Assembly (NCBI GenBank): GCA_027489955.1 | Contig: JAIXYZ010000013.1 | Coordinates: 620,001-684,000, forward strand | Length of the DNA: 64,000 bases | DNA from: Hyphomicrobiales bacterium | GTDB taxonomy: Bacteria > Pseudomonadota > Alphaproteobacteria > Rhizobiales > Beijerinckiaceae | Reading direction: 5' to 3' | Shown: positions 45,697 to 55,165 of the stretch, in pieces | Layout: every line of letters begins with the position of its first letter | How positions within the stretch are numbered: position 1 is the first letter of the stretch | Notes under the pieces: model-generated | The model's input: the letters and a program-made list of their open reading frames with translations, nothing else | Told to the model about the DNA's origin: nothing | Database searches by the model: none | Program-made: the position numbers and the translations under genes

Positions 45697-46479
45697 TCAG
45701 ACCGAGCGGGTCGCGCCGCCGTCCACGCGGATCGTCGCGCCGTTGACATAGGAAGCGCGCTCGCTGGCGAGGAAGACCGCCACGTCCGCGAATTCCTGCG
45801 CCGTGCCGTAGCGGCCGGCGGGAATGGTCGCCAGCGCCGCCTGCTTCACGGCGTCCATGCTCTGGCCGGACCGCTCGGAATTGGCCCGGTCGAGCTGCTC
45901 CACGCGCTCGGTCTGGATGCGGCCGGGCAGGATCATGTTGACCGTGACGCCGTGCCTGGCGACCTCGCCGGCCAGCGTCTTCGACCAGCCGCGGACGGCG
46001 CTGCGGATGCCGTTGGATAGGGCCAGCCGGGGGATGGGTTGCTCGATGCCGGAGGAGCCGATCGTGATGATGCGCCCGTAGCCGCGCTCGATCATCCGCG
46101 GCAGCAGCGCCTGCGTGACGTGGAACAGGTTGGCGGCCATGGCCTCGAACTGGACGAGCCAGTCGGACCTCTTGGCCTCCTGCGCCTCCGCCGGCGGCGG
46201 ACCGCCGGAATTGTTGACGAGGATGTCGACGCCGCCCTCGGCGAGAACCGCCGCCACAAGGGCCTCGACCGAGGCGAGGTCGAACAGGTCGAGCGGCATG
46301 GCCGTGACCTTCCGCCCGGCCTCGCCGAGTTCGCCCGCCCACGCCTCGATGGCGGAAACGTTTCGCGCCGCCGCGATCACCGTCGCGCCCTCGCGGGCCA
46401 GGCCCTGCGCGATGGCGCCGCCGAGCCCCTTGCTCGCGCCCAGAACCAGCGCGCGCCTGCCGGAAAGTCCGAGTTCCAT
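45697..46479 (-). CDS. short-chain dehydrogenase/reductase family oxidoreductase
   Basis: The 260-residue protein has the SDR cofactor motif GASKGLGGAIA at 13-24 and ILVNNSGG. The usual catalytic Ser sits in TIGSSGIEQ. At the Tyr-x3-Lys position the text is LALSNGIRSAVRGW rather than the canonical YxxxK, so catalysis may differ from classical SDRs. The C-terminus NGATIRVDGGATRSV is typical. Its ATG overlaps the stop of the DapA-like gene by one base, so the two are coupled and probably in one catabolic route. Confidence 0.87.
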   Translation of the reverse strand: MELGLSGRRALVLGASKGLGGAIAQGLAREGATVIAAARNVSAIEAWAGELGEAGRKVTAMPLDLFDLASVEALVAAVLAEGGVDILVNNSGGPPPAEAQEAKRSDWLVQFEAMAANLFHVTQALLPRMIERGYGRIITIGSSGIEQPIPRLALSNGIRSAVRGWSKTLAGEVARHGVTVNMILPGRIQTERVEQLDRANSERSGQSMDAVKQAALATIPAGRYGTAQEFADVAVFLASERASYVNGATIRVDGGATRSV

Positions 46480-47399
46480 CAGCCGATCTCCTTCAGTCGT
46501 CGTTCCTGGCGGGCGAGCAGACGTTCCACGTCGGCCACGTCCGCCGCCGAAAGCTTGCCGCCCGGCCGGCGCAGGGCCGCCGAGCCGATGGCGCCCCGCT
46601 TGGCCAGCACGTATTTGCGCACCAGCAGGCCGAAGACCGGCTGCTGTTCGTAGCGGGCGAGGGGAAGATAGGCGTCGAAGATGTCGTGGGCGCGCTCCGT
46701 GTCGCCCGCCGCGGCGGCCGCGACCACGCCCGCCATCATCTCGGGATAGGCGAAACCGGTCATGGCGCCGTCGGCGCCGCGGCTCATCTCCTCGGGCAGG
46801 AACAGCCCGCCGTTTCCGCACAGGATGGAGATCCGCCGGTCGCCCCTGTCGCTGGCGGCGCGCAGGGCGGTGATCTTGTTCAGGCCCGGCCAGTCCTCAT
46901 GCTTGAGCATCACGCAGGTGGGCAGGTTCTTCACGATCTTGAGGATCGTGGAGGTCGCGATCTGGACGCCGGTGATGAGCGGATAGTCCTGCAGCACGAA
47001 GGGGATGTCGCCGAGCGTCTCGGCGACGCCCTCGAAATAGGCGTAGATCTGGTCGTCGGTGCGCAGGTTGGACGGCGGGGCGACCATGACGCCGGCAGCG
47101 CCGAGGTCCATCACCGCGGCGGCCAGCTCCTTCATCGGCGCAAAGCCCGGGGAGGAGACGCCGACGACGACGGGCACCCGGGTGCGCGCGACCACGCGCT
47201 TCACGAAGGCGGCGGATTCGGCCGCCGTCAGCTTCGGCGCCTCGCCCATGATGCCCAGCACGGTCAGGCCCGTGGCGCCGCGCTCCTCGTAGAACCCGAC
47301 CATGCGGTCGGTGCTGGGCAGGTCCAGATCGCCTGAATCGGTGAAGGGCGTGACCGCGATCACGTAGACGCCGCGGGCGCTTTCATCGAGCCTGGACAT
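46479..47399 (-). CDS. dihydrodipicolinate synthase (DapA) family aldolase
   Basis: The 306-residue TIM-barrel protein has the class I aldolase family marks: VIAVTPFTDSGDLD at the start, GLTVLGIMGEAPKLT, and the Schiff-base region CVMLKHEDWPG with the probable catalytic Lys. GNGGLFLPEEMSRGADG follows. Family members split or build 2-keto acids (dihydrodipicolinate, sialate, keto-deoxysugar acids). The motif differs from true DapA (no GTTGE), so a catabolic 2-keto-acid aldolase or dehydratase is more likely than lysine synthesis. It is co-transcribed with the SDR gene. Confidence 0.88.
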   Translation of the reverse strand: MSRLDESARGVYVIAVTPFTDSGDLDLPSTDRMVGFYEERGATGLTVLGIMGEAPKLTAAESAAFVKRVVARTRVPVVVGVSSPGFAPMKELAAAVMDLGAAGVMVAPPSNLRTDDQIYAYFEGVAETLGDIPFVLQDYPLITGVQIATSTILKIVKNLPTCVMLKHEDWPGLNKITALRAASDRGDRRISILCGNGGLFLPEEMSRGADGAMTGFAYPEMMAGVVAAAAAGDTERAHDIFDAYLPLARYEQQPVFGLLVRKYVLAKRGAIGSAALRRPGGKLSAADVADVERLLARQERRLKEIG

Positions 47400-47530
47400 G
47401 CCGCTTCCTCCTGTTCCTGCCGGTCGACGCTTTCGCCCGTCCGGACCGATCCCGCAACCCCCGCCGGCGCCGACGGGCGCGACGGTTTGGCATTGGCGTT
47501 CGCGCACGGGAGGCCGTAATCTTGCAGCCC

Positions 47531-47716
47531 ATGACGATGCCCGCCGACCAGCGCGACGAACCCTCCCGGAGCGATCCCGGCTCCGGCCTGATCGGGCGGG
47601 CGCTCATCGGCCTGGGGCTCGCGGGCCTGATCGGCGCCGGCGCTGTCATGTGGACCCGCCACGGCGAGAGCGTCTTCGCGGACCTCGTCTCCGCCGCCAT
47701 CGCCTGGTGCATGTAG
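47531..47716 (+). CDS. small single-helix membrane protein before the SCO gene
   Basis: The 61-residue product has a polar, acidic N-terminus followed by a hydrophobic helix (LIGRALIGLGLAGLIGAGAV) and the tail TRHGESVFADLVSAAIAWCM. It ends 11 nt before the SCO gene in the same direction, so it may be co-transcribed and assist copper or oxidase assembly. The family is not recognised. ATG 47531 is taken; ATG 47537 or TTG 47522 are also possible. Confidence 0.5.
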   Translation: MTMPADQRDEPSRSDPGSGLIGRALIGLGLAGLIGAGAVMWTRHGESVFADLVSAAIAWCM

Positions 47717-47727
47717 ATTTCCGGAGA

Positions 47728-48318
47728 ATGCGTAACGTGAGACGCTTCCTTGTCCCGGTCCTTGTGGCCGTCGCCGGCCTCGGCGCGCTGGCCGTCGCCG
47801 CGCTGCTGACCTTCGCCGTCCCCCAGGGCCAGAGCACCGCGGTCACCATCGGCGGCCCCTTCAGCCTGGTGTCCCAGGAGGGCAGGCCCTTCACCGAGAA
47901 GGACGTCGCCGGGCGGCCCTTCCTGGTCTTCTTCGGCTTCACCCATTGCCCGGAAATCTGCCCGACGACGCTCTTCGAGCTGTCGGAGGCCTTCCGCGCC
48001 ACCGGCAACAAGGGGGGCAACCTGCGGGCCCTCTTCATCAGCGTGGACCCGGAGCGGGATACGCCGGAGGTGCTCAAGCAGTATCTGCAGAGCTTCGACC
48101 CGCGCATCGTGGGCCTGACCGGCTCCGAGGAGGCGGTGAAGGCCACCGTGCGCGCCTATCGCGCCCTGGCCACGCGCGTGCCACTCAAGGACGGCGGCTA
48201 CACGTTGGACCACACCTCGTCGGTCTACGTCATGGACCGAAACGGCCGCTTCCTGCGCACGATCGATCTCAAGCGTCCGCCCGAGGTGGTGGCGAAGGAT
48301 CTGCTGGCGCTATCGTGA
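47728..48318 (+). CDS. SCO1/SenC/PrrC family copper chaperone
   Basis: The 196-residue protein has an N-terminal membrane anchor (about 5-28) and a thioredoxin-like domain with the copper ligands CPEIC and the His of LDHTSSVYVMD. SCO proteins insert copper into the CuA centre of cytochrome c oxidase or act as thiol reductants outside the membrane. GTG 47737 is an alternative start with better spacing to GGAG. The 3' end overlaps the convergent glycosyltransferase gene by 50 bp. Confidence 0.93.
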   Translation: MRNVRRFLVPVLVAVAGLGALAVAALLTFAVPQGQSTAVTIGGPFSLVSQEGRPFTEKDVAGRPFLVFFGFTHCPEICPTTLFELSEAFRATGNKGGNLRALFISVDPERDTPEVLKQYLQSFDPRIVGLTGSEEAVKATVRAYRALATRVPLKDGGYTLDHTSSVYVMDRNGRFLRTIDLKRPPEVVAKDLLALS

Positions 48319-50197
48319 GCGCCCCGGTGCGGGAGTGCCGCGCCAGCCCGTGGTCGGTCTTGTTCCACTGGGTCGGGGCCCGGGCGAGTTCCAGCAGTCC
48401 CCGCCAGGCCGCCAGCGACATGAGCAGGTAATAGGCCGGGAGCAGCGCGAGATAGCGCAGCGGGATCGCGATCCTCCGCCGGCGCATGGCGGCCAGCGCC
48501 GGAACCAGCATCGCCACGAACCCGAAAGCGAACAGCATCGCGAAATAACCGGCGATGCCCGTGCCCAGGAGCGAACCCGGCGGGGCGGCGAAGGTGGCGG
48601 CAAGGCTCGCCGCGGCAGCCATCGTGAAAAGCGGGAACCCCGCCGCCGAGACGAGCGTGCCCAGGATGAGCATGTGTCCCGCCGCCCATCGCAGCGGCCC
48701 CATGGCCCGCAGGCGCCGGCGGGTGCAGCGGCCATAGGTGAGGGACACCTGCGCCCAGCCCTTGAACCATCGCGTGCGCTGCGCCATCCACCGCCGCAGG
48801 GAGGCGGGCGCCTCCTCGACGGTGGCGCTCGGCAGGTCGGCGGTCCGCAACCCGAGCGCGGCGAGCCGCAGGCCGAGATCGGCATCCTCCGTGACGTTCC
48901 ACGCATCCCATCCCCCGGCGCGCCGCAGGGCATCGACGCGGAAATGCGTGGACGTGCCGCCCAGCGGCACCGGCAGGCCGAGGCGGGCCAGGAGCGGGTT
49001 CAGCAGGTCGAAGAGCTGGGCATATTCCAGCGTGAAGAGCTGGGTGAGCCAGCTGTCCGCGGTGTTGTCGATGACGAGCCGGCCCTGGAGACAGGCGACG
49101 TCCGGCGGCGAGCGTCCGAAGATCGCGGCCGCGAACCGCAATTGCAGCGGGTCGGGCACGTCCTCGGCGTCGTACACGACCAGCAGGTCCCCGGTCGCCT
49201 CCATCAGGGCCGCGTTGAGCGCGCGCGGCTTGGTGCGCGGATGGCCGGCCGGCACGACGACGACCTCGCAGAAGGGCGGCAGCGCGATCCCCGAAAAGGC
49301 CTCGCGCGTCTCCGTGTCGTCCTCCTCGACGAGGAACTTCACCTCGCGGCGGGCAGCGGGATAATCCAGCGAGCGCATGGCGCGCAGCGTCTGCGGCAGG
49401 ATCCGGGCCTCGCGGTAGAGCGGTACCAGGACGGTGTAGCGCGGCAGGTCGCGGTCGGGGATCTGGAACGCCAGCCGCAGCGGCAGCACGGCGGGGATCG
49501 GTTCCGCCGCCGCGACGAGGCGCAGGAAGACGAGGACCAGGAACGGCAGGCTCACGAGCGCCAGCACGGCGCCGCCCGGCTCCGCCGGAGCCAGCCCGCT
49601 GCCGATCGCCGCGAGCGCGAGGGCGGCCATGGCGAGGACGACCTTGGCCGGGCTCGGCGCGTCGCGCGCGGAGAAGGCGGGCTCCGCATCGGGCAGGGCG
49701 TTGGCCGCATCCCTCGCGATGGCCTTCGCCGCACCCGCACGGGCCAGCGACCTCAGCCGGGCCGGCGTGGTGACGACTATGGACGGCAGGATCGTTCCCG
49801 GGCGCTCGATGAGCCGCCGCAAGCCCTCGCCGGCCGGCGCGAAGGCATAGCGCCGCCCGGCGCCCGCGCCCTCGATGCGCAGGACGCCCGACGCCACGAC
49901 TTCGGCGAGGCGTGCCTGCCCGGTCGCGCGGATGGCGAGCCCGGCCCCGGCGAAGGGGACGTCCAGATGGGCGGCCAGCGCGCGATAGAAACCCTCCTCG
50001 TCGAGAATGCCGAGACCGATCAGGGCGGCATCGGCGCTGACGCCCCACGTGCCGGCCGTCGCTGCTGCCCGCGCCAAGTCGGCCAGGGCGACGCCATGGG
50101 CCATGAGGAAGGATATCTCGGGTGGCGGCGTCGCGGCCGGGCGCGCGCCGTGTCCGGCGTGCGGATCCCCGCCCGTCTCTCGACTTGAGCCGTCCAT
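48269..50197 (-). CDS. family 2 glycosyltransferase with MshEN-like N-terminal domain
   Basis: The 642-residue protein has an N-terminal module (about 30-130) with GLGILDEEGFYRALAAHLDVPF, read here as the GspE/MshE N-terminal type. Two helices follow, then a processive GT2 domain with VLVPLYREA, the acidic motif YDAEDVPDP, TEDADLGLRL and QRTRWFKGW. Several C-terminal membrane helices complete it. The catalytic domain is cellulose-synthase-like. MshEN modules can bind cyclic di-GMP, so the enzyme may make an exopolysaccharide under c-di-GMP control; this is inference. ATG 50197 is the first start before the conserved module. Confidence 0.85.
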   Translation of the reverse strand: MDGSSRETGGDPHAGHGARPAATPPPEISFLMAHGVALADLARAAATAGTWGVSADAALIGLGILDEEGFYRALAAHLDVPFAGAGLAIRATGQARLAEVVASGVLRIEGAGAGRRYAFAPAGEGLRRLIERPGTILPSIVVTTPARLRSLARAGAAKAIARDAANALPDAEPAFSARDAPSPAKVVLAMAALALAAIGSGLAPAEPGGAVLALVSLPFLVLVFLRLVAAAEPIPAVLPLRLAFQIPDRDLPRYTVLVPLYREARILPQTLRAMRSLDYPAARREVKFLVEEDDTETREAFSGIALPPFCEVVVVPAGHPRTKPRALNAALMEATGDLLVVYDAEDVPDPLQLRFAAAIFGRSPPDVACLQGRLVIDNTADSWLTQLFTLEYAQLFDLLNPLLARLGLPVPLGGTSTHFRVDALRRAGGWDAWNVTEDADLGLRLAALGLRTADLPSATVEEAPASLRRWMAQRTRWFKGWAQVSLTYGRCTRRRLRAMGPLRWAAGHMLILGTLVSAAGFPLFTMAAAASLAATFAAPPGSLLGTGIAGYFAMLFAFGFVAMLVPALAAMRRRRIAIPLRYLALLPAYYLLMSLAAWRGLLELARAPTQWNKTDHGLARHSRTGALTIAPADPSPPPRADA

Positions 50198-50240
50198 CGC
50201 GCTAGTCGAAGTCCCCCGACCCCGCTGGCAATAGGGCACC

Positions 50241-51137
50241 ATGATCCGCGCGGCCGCAAGCCACCGCATGGCCTGGACGGCCATCGCGACCCTGCTTATC
50301 GCCCTCGCGGGGGCGGCGATCCCCGGCCGCGCCCTGTCGCAGGCGGGCACGCCCGCCGCGATACCGCCCATCGCCGTTCCGGTCCCCAATTTCTGGGACC
50401 CGCGCAGCCGTCCCGAACGGCCGCGCCTGCCGGGCCAGCGGGTCATCCGCTTCCTGACGGACGACGACTACCCGCCGCTGCATTTCAACGGCCCCGACGG
50501 GGTGCCCACGGGCTTTGCCGTCGAGCTCGCCCGCGCCGCGTGCGAGGTGCTGGACGTGGTCTGCACCGTGCAGTCGCGCCGGTTCGACACGCTGCTCGAC
50601 GCCCTGTCGGAAGGCCGCGGCGACGCGGTGGCGGCCGCGGTGCCGATCAATGGCGACCTGCGCAGCCGCTTCTCCGTCACGGCGCCCTATCACAAGACGC
50701 CGGCGCGCTTCCTTGGCCGCAGGGACGGCGAGCCGCCCGCGCTCACCGCCGCCGGGCTGGCGGGCAAGCGCATCGCGGTGCTCGGCGGCACGGCGCACGA
50801 GGCCTTCCTGGCAGCCTATTTCCCCGGGGCGACGCTGGAGCCGCGCATGTCGTTCGCCGCGCTCACCGCCGCCGTGCGGTCCGGCGAGGCCGACCTTGCC
50901 TTCGCGGACGGACTGGCGCTGTCGCTCTGGCTCGCGGGACCCGACACGCAGAATTGCTGCCGCTTCGTCGGCGGACCCTATCTGGACCCGCGCTTCTTCG
51001 GGGAAGGGGTGGGCTTCGTGCTGCGGCCGGAGGACGACGCGCTGCGGCGCTCGCTGGACTACGCGCTTCACGTCCTGGCCGAGCGCGGGGTCTATGCGCA
51101 GCTCTATCTCCGCTTCTTCCCGGTCAGCTTCTACTGA
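50241..51137 (+). CDS. periplasmic solute-binding protein, family 3 (amino-acid type)
   Basis: The 298-residue protein has a signal peptide (about 1-33, ending GRALSQA), a short Pro-rich linker, then a type II binding fold starting VIRFLTDDDYPPLHFNGPDG. GFAVELARAACEVLDV and GDAVAAAVPINGDLRSRFSV follow. Such proteins bind amino acids or small polar ligands for ABC importers, or act as enzyme or signalling modules. No permease or ATPase is next to it, so it is an orphan. It is divergent from the glycosyltransferase with only 43 nt between them. Confidence 0.85.
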   Translation: MIRAAASHRMAWTAIATLLIALAGAAIPGRALSQAGTPAAIPPIAVPVPNFWDPRSRPERPRLPGQRVIRFLTDDDYPPLHFNGPDGVPTGFAVELARAACEVLDVVCTVQSRRFDTLLDALSEGRGDAVAAAVPINGDLRSRFSVTAPYHKTPARFLGRRDGEPPALTAAGLAGKRIAVLGGTAHEAFLAAYFPGATLEPRMSFAALTAAVRSGEADLAFADGLALSLWLAGPDTQNCCRFVGGPYLDPRFFGEGVGFVLRPEDDALRRSLDYALHVLAERGVYAQLYLRFFPVSFY

Positions 51138-51232
51138 GCGGCCTGCGCGTTGATTTCCCGGTTCCGTCTTTCTAGGGTGCGGCCCCTTCGGCCGGCCCGG
51201 CCGCATGCCCGACCCGCGAGGACGCCCGCACC

Positions 51233-52948
51233 ATGACATCCGACGCCGCCGCCGATGCCGCGACCCTGCGCGACATCGCCCAGACTGCCGGTGCCTGGCC
51301 TTTCGAAGAGGCCCGCAAGGTGGTGGCGCGGCTGCAAAAATCGGGCAAGCGGACGGCCCTGTTCGAGACCGGCTACGGCCCTTCGGGACTGCCGCATATC
51401 GGCACGTTCGGGGAGGTGGCGCGGACCTCGATGGTCCGCCGCGCCTTCCGCATGCTGACGGGCGACACGATCCCGACGCGGCTCGTCGCCTTCTCCGACG
51501 ACATGGACGGGCTCCGCAAGGTGCCGGACAACGTGCCGAACAAGGAGATGGTGGCCCGCCATCTGGGCAAGCCGCTCACGCAGGTGCCGGACCCCTTCGG
51601 CACGCATGACAGTTTCGGCGCCCACAACAACGCACGCCTGCGCGCCTTCCTCGATGCGTTCGGCTTCGATTACGAGTTCATGTCGTCGACCGAGTGCTAC
51701 AAGGCCGGGCGCTTCGATGCGGCGCTGCTGCTCATGCTGGAGCGCTACGAGGCGGTGATGGCGATCATGCTGCCGAGCCTGCGCGAGGAGCGGGCGCGCA
51801 GCTATTCGCCCTTCCTGCCCATCCATCCCGAGACCGGCATCGTCATGCAGGTGCCGATCGACGAGACGCGTCCCGGCTCCGGAACCATCGTCTGGCGCGA
51901 TCCGGATACCGGCAAGCGCTTCGAGACCCCTGTCACCGGCGGCCACGTCAAGCTGCAATGGAAGCCGGACTGGGCCATGCGCTGGGTGGCGCTGGGCGTC
52001 GACTACGAGATGGCCGGCAAGGACCTCATCGACTCGGTGAAGCTCTCGGGCCAGATCGCCCGCGCGCTCGATGCAACGCCGCCGGAAGGGTTCAACTACG
52101 AGCTCTTCCTCGACGAGAGCGGCCAGAAGATTTCCAAGTCCAAGGGCAACGGCCTGACGATCGAGGACTGGCTGACCTATGGCAGCCCGGAGAGCCTGGC
52201 GCTCTTCATGTACAACAAGCCGCGCGAGGCCAAGCGGCTGCACTTCGACGTCATTCCCCGCCAGGTCGACGACTATCTGCAGTTTCTGGATGGCTTCACC
52301 CGGCAGGACGACAAGCAGCGCCTGTCCAATCCGGTCTGGCACATCCATGGCGGCAGCCCGCCGCCGCCCGAGACGGTGGCGCAGGCGGGGACGAACACGG
52401 GCACCACGATCTCGTTCTCCATGCTGCTGAACCTCGTGGCGGTCGCCAATTCCGAGGACAAGGCCGTACTGTGGGGCTTCCTGCGGCGCTACGCGCCCTC
52501 GATCTCGCCGCAGACCCATCCGCGCCTCGATGCGCTGGTGGGCTACGCCATCGCGTATTTCCGGGACTTCGTGAAGCCGGCCAAGTCGTACCGCGCGCCG
52601 GACGAGGTGGAGCGGGCGGCATTCCAGCGGCTGGACGCGGCCCTTGCGGCGCTGCCCGCCGACGCGACCGCGGAGACGGTGCAGGACGCCGCGCTCGACG
52701 TCGCCCGCACCGTGCCGCGCTACCAGAACCCCAATGCCAAGGGCGCCACGCCCGAGCGGCCCGGCGTCTCGGGCGACTGGTGGAAGGCGGTCTACCAGGT
52801 CCTGTTCGGCGAGGATCAGGGGCCGCGCTTCGGCTCCTTCGCGGCGATCTACGGCCTGGCGGATACGCGCGCCCTGATCCGCAAGGCGCTGGCGGGCGAA
52901 CTGATCGCCGAGCACGCCCGCTTCATGGACGCCCGCAAGGCGTCCTGA
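51233..52948 (+). CDS. lysK: lysyl-tRNA synthetase, class I
   Basis: The 571-residue enzyme charges tRNA-Lys. It is the class I form found in archaea, spirochaetes and many alphaproteobacteria, not the class II LysS. The HIGH-like motif is PHIGTFGE and the KMSKS motif reads KISKSKG (about 300). Helical C-terminal domains follow. It lies 95 nt after the binding-protein gene with no obvious co-transcription, and is convergent with the S24 repressor gene, 3 nt away. Confidence 0.96.
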   Translation: MTSDAAADAATLRDIAQTAGAWPFEEARKVVARLQKSGKRTALFETGYGPSGLPHIGTFGEVARTSMVRRAFRMLTGDTIPTRLVAFSDDMDGLRKVPDNVPNKEMVARHLGKPLTQVPDPFGTHDSFGAHNNARLRAFLDAFGFDYEFMSSTECYKAGRFDAALLLMLERYEAVMAIMLPSLREERARSYSPFLPIHPETGIVMQVPIDETRPGSGTIVWRDPDTGKRFETPVTGGHVKLQWKPDWAMRWVALGVDYEMAGKDLIDSVKLSGQIARALDATPPEGFNYELFLDESGQKISKSKGNGLTIEDWLTYGSPESLALFMYNKPREAKRLHFDVIPRQVDDYLQFLDGFTRQDDKQRLSNPVWHIHGGSPPPPETVAQAGTNTGTTISFSMLLNLVAVANSEDKAVLWGFLRRYAPSISPQTHPRLDALVGYAIAYFRDFVKPAKSYRAPDEVERAAFQRLDAALAALPADATAETVQDAALDVARTVPRYQNPNAKGATPERPGVSGDWWKAVYQVLFGEDQGPRFGSFAAIYGLADTRALIRKALAGELIAEHARFMDARKAS

Positions 52949-52951
52949 CCG

Positions 52952-53593
52952 CTACTGGCTCGCCCAGACCACCCGGGCGACCCAGTCCACGTCCTTCAGG
53001 TCGAAGACCCGATCCTCGTGATCCGGGTTGAGCGAGCGCAGCTCGATGGTCTTGGCGGTCTGGCGCCGCAATTCCTTGGCCAGGACCTCGCCGTCCTTGG
53101 TGCGCACCACGACCCGGTCGCCCCGCCGCACCGTCGCGCCCGGCGAGACGATGATCGTGTCGCCGTCGCGATAGAGCGGCATCATGGAATCGCCGGTGAC
53201 CTCGATGGCATAGACCTTGTCGTCGACATTGCCGGGAAACTCGACCTCGTCCCAGCCGGTGCCCACGGGAAAGCCGCCGTCGTCGAAGAAGCCGCCGCGC
53301 CCCGCCTGGGCAAAACCGATGAGCGGCAGCACGCGCCGGGCCGGCGCCTTCAGGCGCCCGCCGGCCTGTCCGATCAGCTCGATGAACGAATCGATCGTGT
53401 CGTTGGTGGCTTCGAGCACCTTGGCGATCGATTCTGTCGACGGCCAGCGCTGGCGGCCGTCCGGCCCGACCCGCTTGGATCGGTTGAACGTCGTCGGGTC
53501 CAGCCCGGCCTTCTTGGCGAGCCCGGAGGGCGAAAGGCCGTGGCGCGCCGCGAGCCCGTCGAGCGCCGTCCAGACCTGGTGATGCGTGAGCAT
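52952..53593 (-). CDS. S24-peptidase-type transcriptional repressor (LexA/CI-like)
   Basis: The 213-residue protein has an N-terminal helix-turn-helix (about 18-65, LSPSGLAKKAGLDPTTFNRSK) and a C-terminal S24 peptidase domain with the Ser136/Lys173 dyad (TGDSMMP; VLAKELR). A possible self-cleavage site is Ala97-Gly98 in FAQAGRGG. Such proteins repress genes and inactivate themselves in response to RecA or stress. No phage genes are nearby, so this looks like a resident chromosomal regulator. AAGGGGA precedes the ATG. Confidence 0.9.
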   Translation of the reverse strand: MLTHHQVWTALDGLAARHGLSPSGLAKKAGLDPTTFNRSKRVGPDGRQRWPSTESIAKVLEATNDTIDSFIELIGQAGGRLKAPARRVLPLIGFAQAGRGGFFDDGGFPVGTGWDEVEFPGNVDDKVYAIEVTGDSMMPLYRDGDTIIVSPGATVRRGDRVVVRTKDGEVLAKELRRQTAKTIELRSLNPDHEDRVFDLKDVDWVARVVWASQ

Positions 53594-53638
53594 GGAGTTC
53601 CCCTTGACCGCGCCTGACCATCGGCGGAGGACGAACTA

Positions 53639-53667
53639 GGAATAAAACCAGTTTCTGCGAAATGCAA
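53639..53667 (-). promoter_or_regulatory. promoter and candidate operator of the S24 repressor
   Basis: On the minus strand TTGCAT (53667-53662) and TATTCC (53644-53639) are exactly 17 nt apart, upstream of the repressor. The spacer holds the inverted repeat TTTC-TGC-GAAA (53652-53662 on the plus strand), in the place an autorepressor would occupy. The remaining sequence up to the DUF952 gene shows no other motif. Confidence 0.45.
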
Positions 53668-53741
53668 CCTATCGTGTGCATCCGCGCGCAGCGTGCTTGA
53701 AACCCGTCGCCGCGGGCCGTAACCAAGCCGGCGGAGGCGCC

Positions 53742-54080
53742 ATGGCTCTGATCTACAAGGTTTGCCCGCGGGCGATGTGGGACCGGGCGGAGGCGCAGGG
53801 CGCATTCGCCGGCGCGCCCGTCGATCTCGCCGACGGCTTCATCCATTTCTCGACCCGCGACCAGCTCGCCGAGACCGTGGCGAAGCATTTTGCCGGGCAG
53901 GACGACCTTGTCGTGGTCGGCATCGAAGAGGCCGATCTCGGCGACGCGCTCGTCTACGAGCCGTCCCGCGGCGGCGCGCTGTTTCCCCATCTCTACGGTG
54001 TCCTGCCGGCCTCCGCGGCCCGCTTCGTTCGGCCGCTCGTCCGCCATGGGCAGGGGCACCGCCTGCCGGAGCTCGACTGA
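53742..54080 (+). CDS. DUF952 domain protein
   Basis: The 112-residue protein is a single DUF952 domain, recognised by [37 protein letters not shown] and FPHLYGVLP. The fold is related to ADP-ribosyltransferase-like proteins of unknown biochemical role. GCGGAGG precedes the ATG. Its stop shares a base with the pyrD start (TGATG), so it is translationally coupled to pyrD. Confidence 0.92.
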   Translation: MALIYKVCPRAMWDRAEAQGAFAGAPVDLADGFIHFSTRDQLAETVAKHFAGQDDLVVVGIEEADLGDALVYEPSRGGALFPHLYGVLPASAARFVRPLVRHGQGHRLPELD

Positions 54081-55165
54081 TGCTGGAAAGCCTGGGCCGG
54101 CTGGCCATCCCCTTCTTCCATGCCTTCGACGCGGAGACCGCCCACGGCATGGCGATCGCCTCGCTGCGGCTCAAGCCGCGCACGGCGCCTCCGGCCGGCG
54201 ACCGGAGGCTGCACGTCCGCGCCTTCGGCCTCGATTTTCCCAATCCCGTTGGCCTGGCGGCCGGCTTCGACAAGAATGCCGAAGTCCCGGACGCCATCCT
54301 CTCCCTAGGCTTCGGCTTCGCGGAGGTGGGCACGCTGACCCCGCTGGCGCAGGCGGGCAATCCCAAGCCGCGCATCTTCCGGCTTCCGGCCGACGAGGGC
54401 GTCATCAACCGGCTGGGCTTCAACAACGAGGGCCATGCCGCGGGCCTGGCGCGCCTGAAGGCGAGGGCGGGGCGGCCGGGCATCGTCGGTGTCAACATCG
54501 GCGCCAACAAGGATGCGGCGGACCGCGCGGCGGACTACGTCGCCGGCATCCGCACGTTCGCGGACGTCGCGTCCTACTTCACCGTCAACGTCTCCTCGCC
54601 CAACACGCCGGGCCTGCGCGACCTGCAGCACGAGGCCGCGCTCGACGACCTGCTTGCCCGCGTGATCGCGGCGCGGGACGAGGCGGCCGCGCGGGCCGGC
54701 CGCAAGCCCGTCCTGCTCAAGATCGCACCGGACGTCTCCCAGGACGAACTGGACGGCATCGCCGCCGTGGTGCGCCGCCGCGGTGTCGACGGGCTGATCG
54801 TGTCCAACACCACGATCTCCCGGCCGGCGGAGCTTCGCGAGCGCGAGACCGCGCGGGAAGCGGGCGGGCTGTCCGGCCGGCCGGTCTTCGCGCTGTCCAC
54901 GCGCATCCTCGCGCAGGCATGGCAGCGGCTCGGCGATGTGTGCCCGCTCGTTGGCGTCGGCGGCATCGATTCGGCCGAGGCCGCCTGGGCCAAGATCGAG
55001 GCGGGCGCGACGCTGGTCCAGGTCTACAGCGCCATGGTCTACAAGGGTCCGGGGCTGGCCTGCGCGATCAATTCGGGCCTCGCCCGGAAGCTGGACGACG
55101 AGGGCCTTAGCTCGCTGTCACCGGTCGTGGGCCGGCGCGCCGCCGCCTTCGCCGCCGGCGCCTGA
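54080..55165 (+). CDS. pyrD: dihydroorotate dehydrogenase (quinone), class 2
   Basis: The 361-residue FMN enzyme oxidises dihydroorotate to orotate with membrane quinone as acceptor, in pyrimidine synthesis. The N-terminal helical membrane-association segment (1-40, [19 protein letters not shown]) marks class 2. Catalytic features are [10 protein letters not shown], the Ser-bearing [14 protein letters not shown], and VSNTTISRP. The DUF952-pyrD pair is a recurring alphaproteobacterial arrangement. It overlaps the convergent MATE gene by 48 bp. Confidence 0.96.
   Translation: MLESLGRLAIPFFHAFDAETAHGMAIASLRLKPRTAPPAGDRRLHVRAFGLDFPNPVGLAAGFDKNAEVPDAILSLGFGFAEVGTLTPLAQAGNPKPRIFRLPADEGVINRLGFNNEGHAAGLARLKARAGRPGIVGVNIGANKDAADRAADYVAGIRTFADVASYFTVNVSSPNTPGLRDLQHEAALDDLLARVIAARDEAAARAGRKPVLLKIAPDVSQDELDGIAAVVRRRGVDGLIVSNTTISRPAELRERETAREAGGLSGRPVFALSTRILAQAWQRLGDVCPLVGVGGIDSAEAAWAKIEAGATLVQVYSAMVYKGPGLACAINSGLARKLDDEGLSSLSPVVGRRAAAFAAGA

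Noticed and set aside
52952-53667. Prophage remnant suggested by the CI-like repressor
   Set aside because: No integrase, structural or lysis genes and no att-like repeats are near; neighbours are lysK, pyrD and other core genes.
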